Shown piece by piece: positions 1-8,303 of a DNA stretch of 64,000 nt (positions within the stretch are counted from its first letter, which is position 1; every line of letters starts with the position of its first letter). The notes under the pieces are model-generated. The model had not been told where the DNA came from and did not search any database. It was given only the letters and a program-made list of their open reading frames with translations. The stretch lies in assembly GCF_900167525.1 (NCBI RefSeq), contig NZ_FUZQ01000005.1, positions 124,001 through 188,000 of the forward strand, written 5' to 3'. Position numbers and translations under genes: made by a program. Source of the DNA: Krasilnikoviella flava. GTDB taxonomy: Bacteria; Actinomycetota; Actinomycetes; Actinomycetales; Cellulomonadaceae.

Positions 1-123
1 GACCGGGCCGGCTTCGCGGTGATCTCGACCGCGATGAAGGAGTGCCTCGCCGACCCGGACAACCCCGGCGAGGACGGCCTCACCACCGAGGAGCTGGAGA
101 AGCTCTTCCTCATGCTCGCCTGA
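1..123 (+). CDS. C-terminal end of an unidentified protein
   Basis: Reading frame 1 is open from the window edge to TGA at 121-123 and gives 40 residues ending in TTEELEKLFLMLA. The tail is acidic and helical. No motif identifies a family and the gene start lies outside the window. Strongly biased third-position GC supports coding. The next gene follows after 48 nt. Confidence 0.6.
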   Translation, partial: DRAGFAVISTAMKECLADPDNPGEDGLTTEELEKLFLMLA

Positions 124-171
124 ACTCCCGCCACGACGACAACGACAACGACTTTGGAGGAGAACCCCACC

Positions 172-354
172 GTGTGCTATCCCGCGACCTGCAAGCAGTG
201 CGGCAAGACGACCTGGAACGGCTGCGGACAGCACGTCGACGACGTGCGTCGCGCCGTCCCCGCCGGGCAGTGGTGCCCGGGCCACGACGACGAGCCCGCC
301 GCCGGCCACCGTCCCGTCGGCGGCGGCTTCCTGGCGCGCCTGTTCGGGCGCTGA
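172..354 (+). CDS. small Cys-rich, probably zinc-binding protein (60 aa)
   Basis: The GTG at 172 is chosen over the in-frame TTG at 154 because GGAGGAG (156-162) sits 9 nt before it. The protein has Cys at 2, 7, 10, 18 and 35 and His at 21 and 38, including CKQCGKTTWNGCGQH, so metal binding is likely. I recognise this as a widespread conserved mini-protein without an established function. The C-terminal half is low-complexity and ends in an amphipathic GGGFLARLFGR tail. It lies just upstream of the ECF promoter, but a separate transcript is likely. Confidence 0.7.
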   Translation: MCYPATCKQCGKTTWNGCGQHVDDVRRAVPAGQWCPGHDDEPAAGHRPVGGGFLARLFGR

Positions 355-371
355 CCCTTCTCGGCGCGGGA

Positions 372-398
372 TGTCGAGTACCGCGGGCCGGCTCCGTC
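372..398 (+). promoter_or_regulatory. putative ECF42-type promoter upstream of the DGPF gene
   Basis: TGTCGA at 372-377 is followed after 17 nt by CGTC at 395-398. Promoters of ECF42 sigma factors are described as TGTCGA (-35) and CGA/TC (-10) in front of DGPF-protein genes, and an ECF42-like gene is the second gene of this operon. Transcription would begin about 40 nt before the DGPF start at 450. The match is visible; autoregulation is inferred. Confidence 0.6.
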
Positions 399-449
399 CC
401 AGGGGTGTCGGCGGTGACAGGCACCGCCCACGACGACAGGATGGAACCC

Positions 450-863
450 ATGACCAAGTACCTGCTGCTGAAGCACTATCGCGGGATCCCGGAGCCGGTG
501 CCCGGTACCGACGTGCCGATGGACCGCTGGACGCCCGAGGAGGTCACCGCGCACATGGAGTTCATGGGCAAGGTCATCGACGACCTCAAGGAGCGCGGCG
601 AGTTCGTCGACGCCCAGGCGCTCTCGCCGCGGGGGGACTTCGTCCGGTACGGGGGCGAGGACAAGCCTCCCGTGACGGACGGCCCGTTCGCCGAGACCAA
701 GGACCTCATCGCCGGGTGGATGGCGATCGACGTGGAGTCCCAGGAGCGGGCGTACGAGGCCGCGGCGTACCTGTCGTCCGCGCCGGGCCCGGGCGGGCGC
801 CCGCTGCACGAGTGGATCGAGGTGCGCCCGTTCCTCACCGACAACGCCGAGGTCACGGGGTGA
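450..863 (+). CDS. YCII-related (DGPF-domain) protein
   Basis: A 137-residue protein of the YCII/DGPF superfamily, with the diagnostic DGPF at residues 77-80 (VTDGPFAETKDLIAGW). The fold is a dimeric ferredoxin-like alpha+beta barrel; the biochemical role of DGPF proteins is not established. ATG 450 is preferred over ATG 441 because AGGATGG (438-444) can serve as ribosome site for 450 only. The stop overlaps the GTG start of the sigma-factor gene by 4 nt (GTGA), so the two are translationally coupled. Pairing of DGPF proteins with ECF42 sigma factors is a known arrangement. Confidence 0.88.
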   Translation: MTKYLLLKHYRGIPEPVPGTDVPMDRWTPEEVTAHMEFMGKVIDDLKERGEFVDAQALSPRGDFVRYGGEDKPPVTDGPFAETKDLIAGWMAIDVESQERAYEAAAYLSSAPGPGGRPLHEWIEVRPFLTDNAEVTG

Positions 864-2041
864 ACGAGCTCCTGCGGGACGACACGCTGCGGCGCCTGGG
901 CCCCCAGGTGCTCGGCGTGCTCGTCCGGCGGGGCGCCGATTTCGCGACGGCCGAGGACGCCGTGCAGGAGGCGCTGCTGGAGGCGGTGCGGCGCTGGGAC
1001 GCGCCGGGCGCCACCGCGCCGTCGGACCCCAAGGGGTGGCTCGTCACCGTCGCCTGGCGCAAGTTCGTCGACGCCCGGCGCGCCGCCTCCTCGCGCGCGC
1101 AGCGGGAGATCCGCGTGACCCTCGAACCGCCGACCGGCCCGACGGAACAGGCCGACGACACGCTGCTGCTGCTCAGCCGCTGCTGCCACCCGGCACTGTC
1201 CCCGGCGTCGTCGGTCGCGCTCACGCTGCGTGCCCTGGGCGGGCTGACGACGGCGCAGATCGCCAGGGCGTTCCTGGTGCCGGAGGCGACGATGGCGCAG
1301 CGCATCTCGCGCGCCAAGAAGACGGTGACGGGGGAGCGGTTCTCCGAGCCCGGGGACGTGCGCGCCGTGCTGCGCGTGCTCTACCTGATCTTCAACGAGG
1401 GCTTCACGGGCAGCCCCGCCGACGGCGTCGACCTCGCGGCGGAGGCGATCCGGCTGACCCGGCAGCTCGTCGCCGCGGTGCCGGAGGACGCTGAGGCCGC
1501 CGGCCTCCTGGCGCTCCTGCTGCTGCACCACGCGCGGCGCGACGCCCGCACCACCGCCGCGGGGGAGCTGGTGCCCCTCGACCGGCAGGACCGCGCCCGC
1601 TGGGACACCGCCACGATCGCCGAGGGCGTCGGGCTCCTGCAGCGGGCGCTCGCGCGCGACCGCCTCGGGCCCTACCAGGCGCAGGCGGCGATCGCCGCCC
1701 TGCACGACGACGCGGCGACCGCGGACGAGACGGACTGGCCGCAGATCCTCGAGTGGTACGACGAGCTCGCGCGCCTCGAGCCCCGCAACCCCGTGGTGGC
1801 GCTCAACCGGGCCGTCGCCGTCGGGCACGTGGACGGGCCGCTCGCCGGGCTGCGCCTCGTGGAGACGCTCGACGCCGGCCTGCCGAGGCGCGACGCCACG
1901 GCCGCCTACCTGCACGAACGGGCCGGAGACCTGGACGAGGCCGCCCGGCGGTACGCCGTGGCGGCCGACGCCGCCACGAGCGCCGCCGAACGCACCCACC
2001 TCACGAAGCAGGCAGGTCGCCTGCGTCACGCGCCGGGCTGA
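860..2041 (+). CDS. ECF42-type RNA polymerase sigma factor with C-terminal TPR-like extension
   Basis: A 393-residue sigma-70 family protein. Region 2 lies near residues 10-80 (EDAVQEALLEAVRRW), region 4 near 115-155 (GGLTTAQIARAFLVPEATMAQRISRAKK spans the helix-turn-helix), and a long helical C-terminal extension follows (DUF6596/TPR-like, with LEWYDELARLEPRNPVVALNRAVAVG). ECF42 factors lack a classical anti-sigma factor and need this extension for activity. The GTG start at 860 overlaps the DGPF stop. It likely drives its own operon through the promoter at 372-398. The inducing signal is unknown. Confidence 0.9.
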   Translation: MNELLRDDTLRRLGPQVLGVLVRRGADFATAEDAVQEALLEAVRRWDAPGATAPSDPKGWLVTVAWRKFVDARRAASSRAQREIRVTLEPPTGPTEQADDTLLLLSRCCHPALSPASSVALTLRALGGLTTAQIARAFLVPEATMAQRISRAKKTVTGERFSEPGDVRAVLRVLYLIFNEGFTGSPADGVDLAAEAIRLTRQLVAAVPEDAEAAGLLALLLLHHARRDARTTAAGELVPLDRQDRARWDTATIAEGVGLLQRALARDRLGPYQAQAAIAALHDDAATADETDWPQILEWYDELARLEPRNPVVALNRAVAVGHVDGPLAGLRLVETLDAGLPRRDATAAYLHERAGDLDEAARRYAVAADAATSAAERTHLTKQAGRLRHAPG

Positions 2042-2044
2042 GCG

Positions 2045-2662
2045 CTACGCGCGGACCGTCCGCGGCCCGAGCCGGTACCAGCGGGGCGACGTGCGGTTCA
2101 TCGGGAAGCCGAGGCCCGCGGTGTCCGCCTCGCGCACGTCCAGCAGCTCCCAGGCGGTGAAGGCCGTCAGGATGTCGTGCTCGGCGGCGCCCTCGACGAG
2201 CCGCCGCCACTTCGAAGCGCCGAACGCGAGCATGAGCACCGTCGCGCCGGGGTTCGCCAGCGCCGTCACACCGCGGGCCTCGGCGGCACGGTGCGCGGGG
2301 TCGAGGCCCTGGAAGCAGCCGATGTCGAGGAACAGGTCGAAGGTGCCGAGGCCCACCGGCAGGTCGGTGACGTCGGCGACCTCGTAGCGGATGCCGGGGT
2401 CCCGGCGCCGCGCCTCCTCGACCGCGCGGGGCACGACGTCCACCCCGACCACGTCCCACCCGCGGCGCGCGAGCTCGGGCGTGTACTGTCCGCGCCCGCA
2501 CCCGAGGTCGAGCGCCCGCCCGGGCGGGCGCTCGCGGCCGGACTCCTCGCGGTCCAGCACGGCGGCGACGCTCGGGGCCGCCGCGGCGGCGTAGCCCTCC
2601 CACGGCGTCATGCCGAGCCGGTACATGCGGGCGTACTTGCCGCCGGGTCTTCCGCGGGTCAT
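2045..2662 (-). CDS. class I SAM-dependent methyltransferase
   Basis: A 205-residue protein with the SAM-binding motif I LDLGCGRGQYTPELARRG near residues 50-67, the acidic motif II VVGVDVVPRAVEEAR, and DVTDLPVGLGTFDLFLDIGCF. The fold is Rossmann methyltransferase; the substrate cannot be told. Its 3' end converges with the ECF gene (3 nt between stops). ATG 2662 has no Shine-Dalgarno, but TACCGT (2674-2669, complement) ends 6 nt before it, suggesting leaderless transcription away from the neighbouring sugar operon. Confidence 0.85.
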   Translation of the reverse strand: MTRGRPGGKYARMYRLGMTPWEGYAAAAAPSVAAVLDREESGRERPPGRALDLGCGRGQYTPELARRGWDVVGVDVVPRAVEEARRRDPGIRYEVADVTDLPVGLGTFDLFLDIGCFQGLDPAHRAAEARGVTALANPGATVLMLAFGASKWRRLVEGAAEHDILTAFTAWELLDVREADTAGLGFPMNRTSPRWYRLGPRTVRA

Positions 2663-2732
2663 ACCGGCACGGTACGACGCCCTGGGGGGCGCACGTCCGG
2701 GTGGATGTCACACGAAGTTCACCGGGGGCCCT

Positions 2733-2756
2733 TGGCATGCAAACGTTTGCATGCCA
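2733..2756. promoter_or_regulatory. perfect 24-bp palindrome, LacI-family operator for the amino-sugar operon
   Basis: A perfectly self-complementary 24-bp sequence centred on AAACGTTT (2741-2748), with outer arms TGGCATGC and GCATGCCA. A central CG dyad flanked by A/T runs is typical of LacI/GalR operators. It lies 66 nt before the symporter start. TTGGCA (2732-2737), 17 nt from CAGCCT (2755-2760), could be the promoter, so bound repressor would cover the -35 box and spacer. The last gene of the operon (9597) encodes a LacI protein, the natural candidate ligand. Confidence 0.85.
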
Positions 2757-2821
2757 GCCTCCTCGAGATTCAAGAGCAACGGCCGCTCTCCGGGGGCGGC
2801 CCATGACGCGAGGAGTCAGAC

Positions 2822-4357
2822 ATGGGTGTTCTCGACTGGGTGGTCGTCGGTGGGTACTTCGTCGTCATGATCTGGATCGGCGTGTGGTCGCGCCGCCGGA
2901 TCACCGACGCGCGCGACTTCTACGTCGCCGGCGGGAAGATCCCCTGGTGGCTCACGGGAATCTCGCACCACATGTCGGGCTACTCCGCCGCGGTGTTCGT
3001 CGGATACGCCGCGCTCGCCTACACGACGGGATTCGCCGTCTACGTCTGGTGGGCGCTGTCCATCACGATCGCCTGCTCGGTGGGCGCATGGCTGTTCGCT
3101 CCCCGCTGGCCTCGCCTGCGGCAGCGCCTGGGCATCATCTCGCCGCTGGAGTACCTCTCCACGCGGTTCAACGTCGCCACGGAGCAGGTGCTGGCGTGGT
3201 CAGGAGCCGCGCTCAAGATCTTCGACGTGGCGGCGAAGTGGACCGCCAGCGCCATCCTGCTCAACGTCTTCGCGGGCATGCCCCTGATGTGGGGCGTGCT
3301 GCTGGTCGGCGGCGTCACGATGGTCTACTCCACGATCGGCGGGATCTGGGCCGACGTCCTGACCGACTTCGGGCAGTTCGTCATCCAGCTGGTGGCCGCG
3401 TCGGCGATGTTCGTCATCGTGCTGGTGAAGCTCGACGGCGTCCCCACCCTCTGGACCATGTGGGACCGGCTGCCGGAGGGGCACGCCGAGCCGTTCAACG
3501 GCACGCTCACGATGTGGTTCTTCCTCGCGTACGTCGTCATCTCGACGCTGTCGTACAACGGCGGCACCTGGAACCTCGCGATGCGGATGATCGCCACCCC
3601 GAACGGGCGCGAGGCGCGGCGCTCGATGGTGTTCTCCGGCGTCCTGTACCTGGTGTGGCCGCTGGTCCTCTTCGTCCCGATGTGGGCGGCTCCGATCCTG
3701 CTGCCGAACCTGCAGCAGCCCGACGAGTCGTACGCGCTGCTGGCGCAGCAGCTGCTGCCGCAGGGACTCGTCGGCCTCGTGCTCGCCGGCATGTTCGCCC
3801 ACACGATGGCCATGACCGCCTCGGACGCGAACGCCATCTCGTCGGTCGTGGTGCGCGACATCATCCCGAGCCTGCGCCGGGGAGCGGGGTTCCTGCCCGA
3901 GAAGGCGGAGCTGGCCGTCGCGCGGCTCACGACGTTCCTGTTCATCGCGCTGTCGATGGGCATCGCCCTCACCGCGGACAGCTTCGGCGGCGTGCTCGGG
4001 CTCCTGATCCTCTGGTTCGGCGCGCTCGTCGGGCCGATCGCCGTGCCGATGCTCCTCGGCCTGCTGCCGTGGTTCAAGCGGTCGGGCTCCAGCGCGGCGC
4101 TGCTCTCGTGGGCCGCGGGTCTGCTGGTCTTCGCGGTCAACCGGTACCTGCTCGCCGACCCGATCGCCGGGCTGGGCGACAACGGGGAAGCCGTGATCGT
4201 CGCCTCGCCGGTCCTGGTGTCGATCGTCGTCTTCGTCGTGGTCGGCCTCGTCGCGCCGCAGCGCAACCCGGCCTCCGACGCCCTCGTCGACTCCCTGTCG
4301 CGGGACGTCGTCGAGGCGGACGAGGACGCCGCCGTCACGCGGCCGGTGTCCGCGTGA
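2822..4357 (+). CDS. sodium:solute symporter (SSS family)
   Basis: A 511-residue polytopic membrane protein with about 13 predicted hydrophobic segments and the SSS signature STIGGIWADVLTDFGQFVIQ near residues 165-185. SSS proteins couple Na+ entry to uptake of sugars, sialic acid, amino acids or vitamins. As first gene of an amino-sugar operon it is the likely importer of the substrate. It starts at ATG 2822 with GAGGAG (2810-2815) 6 nt upstream. Its stop overlaps the epimerase GTG. An SSS importer does not phosphorylate its substrate, which matters because downstream enzymes of this type normally act on 6-phosphates. Confidence 0.92.
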   Translation: MGVLDWVVVGGYFVVMIWIGVWSRRRITDARDFYVAGGKIPWWLTGISHHMSGYSAAVFVGYAALAYTTGFAVYVWWALSITIACSVGAWLFAPRWPRLRQRLGIISPLEYLSTRFNVATEQVLAWSGAALKIFDVAAKWTASAILLNVFAGMPLMWGVLLVGGVTMVYSTIGGIWADVLTDFGQFVIQLVAASAMFVIVLVKLDGVPTLWTMWDRLPEGHAEPFNGTLTMWFFLAYVVISTLSYNGGTWNLAMRMIATPNGREARRSMVFSGVLYLVWPLVLFVPMWAAPILLPNLQQPDESYALLAQQLLPQGLVGLVLAGMFAHTMAMTASDANAISSVVVRDIIPSLRRGAGFLPEKAELAVARLTTFLFIALSMGIALTADSFGGVLGLLILWFGALVGPIAVPMLLGLLPWFKRSGSSAALLSWAAGLLVFAVNRYLLADPIAGLGDNGEAVIVASPVLVSIVVFVVVGLVAPQRNPASDALVDSLSRDVVEADEDAAVTRPVSA

Positions 4358-5613
4358 CGGGCCTGGGCGCCTCGCCCTGGTCCGCGCACCTCGAGACCAC
4401 CGTCCTCCCGTGGTGGGAGCGGCACGCCGTGGACGACGAGCTCGGCGGGGTGTTCACGTGCTTCGACAACCGGGGGCGCCTGCTGTCGCACGACAAGTAC
4501 ACGTGGTCCCAGGGCCGGTGGGCCTGGGTGTGCGCCGAGCTGGCCGAGGCCGCGGCCCGCGGCGAGGTCGCCGTGGACGGCCCGCTCTGGTCCGACCGCG
4601 CCACCCGCACGGCGGCGTTCCTCGTCGAACGATCGGCGACGCCGGACGCCCGCACGGCCTTCGTGACCGACCGGGCGGGGGCGCACCAGCCTTCCGGGCC
4701 CGACGGCGAGGTCTCCACCAGCGTGTTCGCCGACCTCTTCGCGGTCCTCGGGATCGCGGGCGGGTCGCGGGCCGCGCGGGAGGAGGGGGACGAGCGCGTC
4801 GCGCCGTGGCTCGACGCGGCGTCCCGGATGCTCCTCGTGGCCGAACGGTCGATCGCCGACCGCACGGCGAGGACCGAGCCCTACCCGGTGCCGGCGGGCT
4901 ACCGGGACCTCGCCGGGCCCATGACGCTCGTGCACGTCGCCGACGAGCTGGCCCGGGCGGGCGGCGGCGCGCCCGCGGAGGGCGTGCGGGACCGCGCGCT
5001 CTCGGCCCTGCTCGACGACGGCGGGATGCTGGGCGCCACCACGTGGGCCGAGTTCCGCGCCGACGCGGGACCCGCGGGCACGATGCTGGACCGGCACCGC
5101 ACGCCCGGCCACCTGCTGGAGTGCCTCTGGATGATCGTCCACGCGCAGGAGCGGGCGCGGCGACCGGTCGGCGCCGACCGGCTCGCGGCCCTCGCGACCC
5201 GGGCGCTCGAGATCGGCTGGGACGACGAGCACGGGGGCCTCCTGCGGTACTGCGACGAGGCGGGCGGGCCCCCGCGGGGCACCCTCCTGGCGCCGGGCGA
5301 ACCGGGCCGGTACGAGCAGCTGGTGCTCGACACCTGGGACACCAAGCTGTGGTGGGTGCACGCCGAGGCGATGTACGCGACCGAGCTGCTGGCCCGGATC
5401 AGCGGCTCCGCGGAGCTGACGACGTGGCACGAGCGCGTCGCCGAGTACACGCTGGCGACGTTCCCCGACCGCGAGCGCGGGGAGTGGATCCAGGTCCGCG
5501 CCCGCGACGGCCGGCCCCTGGACCGGGTGGTGGCCCTGCCGGTGAAGGACCCCTTCCACATCATCCGCGCCCTGCTGCTGCTCGCCCGCGGCACGGCGCC
5601 GGCCCCCGCGTAG
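4354..5613 (+). CDS. AGE family epimerase/isomerase (N-acylglucosamine 2-epimerase type)
   Basis: A 419-residue (alpha/alpha)6-barrel protein. Visible family features are WSQGRWAWVCAEL near residue 50, the WDDEHGG segment near 290 and DTKLWWVHAEAMYA near 330. Usual family length is about 390-420. AGE enzymes interconvert C2 epimers such as ManNAc/GlcNAc, or aldoses and ketoses such as mannose/fructose. In this operon an N-acetylhexosamine or related sugar is the most economical substrate, but the sequence does not decide it. The GTG start (4354) overlaps the symporter stop by 4 nt. Confidence 0.88.
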   Translation: MTGLGASPWSAHLETTVLPWWERHAVDDELGGVFTCFDNRGRLLSHDKYTWSQGRWAWVCAELAEAAARGEVAVDGPLWSDRATRTAAFLVERSATPDARTAFVTDRAGAHQPSGPDGEVSTSVFADLFAVLGIAGGSRAAREEGDERVAPWLDAASRMLLVAERSIADRTARTEPYPVPAGYRDLAGPMTLVHVADELARAGGGAPAEGVRDRALSALLDDGGMLGATTWAEFRADAGPAGTMLDRHRTPGHLLECLWMIVHAQERARRPVGADRLAALATRALEIGWDDEHGGLLRYCDEAGGPPRGTLLAPGEPGRYEQLVLDTWDTKLWWVHAEAMYATELLARISGSAELTTWHERVAEYTLATFPDRERGEWIQVRARDGRPLDRVVALPVKDPFHIIRALLLLARGTAPAPA

Positions 5614-5666
5614 CCCGACACGTCGCACCAGGCGTCGCACCAGACGCAGCACGAGAAGAGGAACAC

Positions 5667-6401
5667 ATGCACCCCATCCATCTCCACACCCACGAGTCCC
5701 GGCAGGCGCTGGGCGAGGCGGCCGGCCGCCACGCCGCGGACGTCCTGAACCGGGCCGTGCGGGAGTCGGGCCGGGCCCGCGTCATGCTGGCCGCGGCGCC
5801 CAGCCAGCAGGAGACGCTGGCGGCCCTGGCGGCGTCCGATGTCGACTTCTCCCGGGTGGACTGCTTCCACATGGACGACTACCTGGGGCTCCCGGCGGGC
5901 GCGCCCCAAGGTTTCGGCAACTGGCTCGAGCGGCACTTCGTCGCCCGCGCCCGGCCGCGCCGGTTCGCCCGGATCGACACGGCGGCGGTGCCGCAGCGGG
6001 CCGCCGACGAGTACGCCGAGGCCATGGGCGCCGAGCCGTTCGACCTGACCCTGTGCGGGCTGGGGGTCAACGGCCACCTGGCGTTCAACGACCCGCCGGC
6101 CGACTTCGCGGACCCCGTGGCGGTCAAGGTCGTGACGCTCGATGCGGTCTCGCGCCGCCAGCAGGTCGACGAGGGGCACTTCGCGTGCCTGGACGACGTG
6201 CCCGAGCAGGCCCTGACGGTCACCATCCCGCGCCTCCTGTCGGCCGGATGCGTGATCGCGTCTGTCCCCGGTCGGGCGAAGCGGGACGCCGTCGCGCAGA
6301 CCCTGGCGCACGACCTCGACCCGCGGTTCCCCGGGACGGCCCTGAAGACCCATCCCGACGCCCACCTCTACGTCGACGAGGAGTCCGACCCTGATGACTG
6401 A
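5667..6401 (+). CDS. glucosamine-6-phosphate deaminase/isomerase-like protein (NagB family)
   Basis: A 244-residue protein of the NagB/RpiA fold. FHMDDYLGLP near residue 70 corresponds to the catalytic MDEY loop, and GLGVNGHLAFNDPP near residue 130 to the GxGxxGHIAFNEP active-site loop. His and the first Asp are kept; the Glu of FNEP is Asp here, a conservative change seen in NagB-like paralogues. True NagB converts GlcN-6-P to Fru-6-P plus ammonia. This one may act on a related aminosugar. It starts at ATG 5667 with AGAGGA 5 nt upstream and overlaps the SIS gene by 8 nt. Confidence 0.85.
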   Translation: MHPIHLHTHESRQALGEAAGRHAADVLNRAVRESGRARVMLAAAPSQQETLAALAASDVDFSRVDCFHMDDYLGLPAGAPQGFGNWLERHFVARARPRRFARIDTAAVPQRAADEYAEAMGAEPFDLTLCGLGVNGHLAFNDPPADFADPVAVKVVTLDAVSRRQQVDEGHFACLDDVPEQALTVTIPRLLSAGCVIASVPGRAKRDAVAQTLAHDLDPRFPGTALKTHPDAHLYVDEESDPDD

Positions 6402-7152
6402 CACGACCGGCGCCGGCTACCTCCGGCACGTGACCGCGCTCATGCAGCGCATCCTGGACGAGGAGGGGGACGCGGTCGCGCGCGCCGCGGACGTCCTCGC
6501 GAGACAGATCGCCGCCGACCACCTGGTGCACGTGTACGGTCCGGGAGGTCACTCCAACCTGGCGAGCCAGGAGATCTTCTTCCGGGCCGGAGGTCTGATG
6601 CACGTCTCGGCGATCCTCGACGAGGGGACCCTGCTGTCCCAGGGCGCCCTGCGGTCCATGGCGGTCGAGCGCCACCCGGGCTACGGGCGGATCGTCATGG
6701 ACGACTGGGGCCTCGGCGCCGACGACGTCCTGATCCTGGTGAACGCCTACGGCATCAACGCGGCGCTGCTGGACGCGGCCCTCACCGCGCGGGAGCGTGG
6801 CGTCACGACGATCGGCGTCTCCTCCCGGGGGCACGCGGAAGAGACGGCCCCCGACCACCCGGCCCGCCACCCCTCGGGTGCCAACCTGCACGACGTGGTC
6901 GACGTCCACGTCGACACCAAGGTGCCCGTGGGCGACGCCGTGATGGACGTGCCCGGGGCACGGCAGAGGACTGGACCGGTCTCCACCTTCGCCAACGCCT
7001 ACGCGCTGAACTGGCTCGTGATGGCCACCATCGAGCTGCTCGGGGAGCGGGGCGTGCAGCCGCCGGTCTGGCGCAGCGGCAACGCACCCGGCGGGGACGA
7101 GGCCAACGCCGAGTTCCTCGGACGCTTCCGCGGACGGGTGCGGTCCCTGTGA
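6394..7152 (+). CDS. SIS-domain sugar isomerase-like protein (UPF0309-like)
   Basis: A 252-residue single SIS-domain protein. GPGGHSNLASQEIFFRAGGL near residues 50-70 is the phosphosugar-binding segment typical of the UPF0309/GmhA-like group, and ADDVLILVNAYGINAALLDAA is the second SIS motif. SIS domains bind or isomerise phosphosugars. It is not MurQ: it is shorter and lacks the MurNAc-6-P etherase signature. Genes on both sides overlap it (8 nt and 4 nt), so all are made from one mRNA. The exact reaction is unknown; it could be an aldose-ketose or aminosugar isomerase. Confidence 0.82.
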   Translation: MTDTTGAGYLRHVTALMQRILDEEGDAVARAADVLARQIAADHLVHVYGPGGHSNLASQEIFFRAGGLMHVSAILDEGTLLSQGALRSMAVERHPGYGRIVMDDWGLGADDVLILVNAYGINAALLDAALTARERGVTTIGVSSRGHAEETAPDHPARHPSGANLHDVVDVHVDTKVPVGDAVMDVPGARQRTGPVSTFANAYALNWLVMATIELLGERGVQPPVWRSGNAPGGDEANAEFLGRFRGRVRSL

Positions 7153-8303
7153 CCGCCCCGGCAGGCGGCACCGTCGTCGAGGGGCGCGACCCGGCCACCG
7201 GCGACGTGCTCCAGGTGGGCGTCGAGCACGGGACGATCGCCGAGATCCGGCGGTTCGCGTCGCGCGACCCCGACATGCCCTATCTCGCCCCAGGGCTCGT
7301 CGACCTGCAGGTCAACGGGTACCGGGATGCCGACGTGAACGGGGCCGACGTGTCCGCCGACGCGATCGCCGAGATCACGCACGCCCTCGCGCGCGAGGGC
7401 GTGACCACCTGGGTGCCGACGGTCGTGACCGCCGCGGAGCGCGACATCGCGCGCTCCCTGCGGGCGGTCGCCGCGGCGAAGGCCGCCGACCCGGCGGTGG
7501 ACGCGGCGGTCCCGTGGGCGCATGTCGAGGGCCCCTTCCTGTCGTCCCAGGACGGGCCGCGGGGGGTGCACGACGCCGTGCAGATCCGTCCCCTGGACGC
7601 CGCCGAGGTCGCGCGATGGCGGGACGCCGGCCCGGTCGGGTACGTCACCGTCTCGCCCCACGCCGCGGACGCGCCCCGGGAGATCGCCCGGATCACGCGG
7701 CTCGGCGTCCGCGTCGCCGTCGGCCACACCCACGCGACCTCCGACCAGGTGCGCGCTGCCGTGGACGCGGGGGCGACGATGTCGACGCACCTGGGCAACG
7801 GCGTCCACGCCCACCTGCCCCGGCACCCCAACGCCATCTGGGCGCAGCTCGCGGACGACCGGCTGACGTGCGGGTTCATCGCCGACGGGCACCACCTGCC
7901 GGCCGACACCCTGCGGGTCATGCTGCGCGCCAAGGGAGCGCGCCGCGCGTTCCTCGTCTCCGACTCGACGGCGCTCGCCGGCAGCCCGCCGGGCACCTAC
8001 CGCACGCCCGTGGGCGGCGACGTCGAGCTGACGCCCGACGGACGCCTCGCCTATGGGGGCACGGGGCTGCTCGCCGGCGCGGCGCTCTCGCTGGTGCACG
8101 GGCTGCGGTTCGTGCTCGCGCACACCGGCACGGCGCTCGCCGACGGGCTCGAGCTCGTGTGCGGCACGCCGGGCGCCCTCGTCGGCGGCGCGACGGCCCC
8201 GCGCGGGACCATCCAGGTGGGCAGCCGTGCCGACCTGGTCCGGCTGACGGCCAACGGGACGGTCGTGGGCGTCGTGCGGGGCGGCGAACGGCTGGTCGGA
8301 TGA
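7149..8303 (+). CDS. N-acetylglucosamine-6-phosphate deacetylase-like amidohydrolase (NagA family)
   Basis: A 384-residue TIM-barrel amidohydrolase. Metal and catalytic elements visible are PGLVDLQVNG (the E. coli-like QxN instead of HxH), E127 in VEGPFLS, GHTHATSDQ, STHLGNGVHAHLPRHPN, ADGHHLP and the catalytic Asp in VSDSTALAGSPPG. NagA removes acetate from GlcNAc-6-P. The HLGNGVHAHLPRHPN stretch differs from the THLYNAM of housekeeping NagA and suggests a pathway-specific paralogue. The GTG start overlaps the SIS stop (GTGA). Confidence 0.87.
   Translation: MTAPAGGTVVEGRDPATGDVLQVGVEHGTIAEIRRFASRDPDMPYLAPGLVDLQVNGYRDADVNGADVSADAIAEITHALAREGVTTWVPTVVTAAERDIARSLRAVAAAKAADPAVDAAVPWAHVEGPFLSSQDGPRGVHDAVQIRPLDAAEVARWRDAGPVGYVTVSPHAADAPREIARITRLGVRVAVGHTHATSDQVRAAVDAGATMSTHLGNGVHAHLPRHPNAIWAQLADDRLTCGFIADGHHLPADTLRVMLRAKGARRAFLVSDSTALAGSPPGTYRTPVGGDVELTPDGRLAYGGTGLLAGAALSLVHGLRFVLAHTGTALADGLELVCGTPGALVGGATAPRGTIQVGSRADLVRLTANGTVVGVVRGGERLVG

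Noticed and set aside
154-171. TTG start giving six extra residues to the Cys-rich protein
   Set aside because: The Shine-Dalgarno GGAGGAG overlaps this stretch and is correctly spaced only for GTG 172.
6394-7152. MurQ (MurNAc-6-P etherase) for the SIS protein
   Set aside because: Too short, and lacks the MurQ signature; the motif matches the UPF0309-like SIS group.
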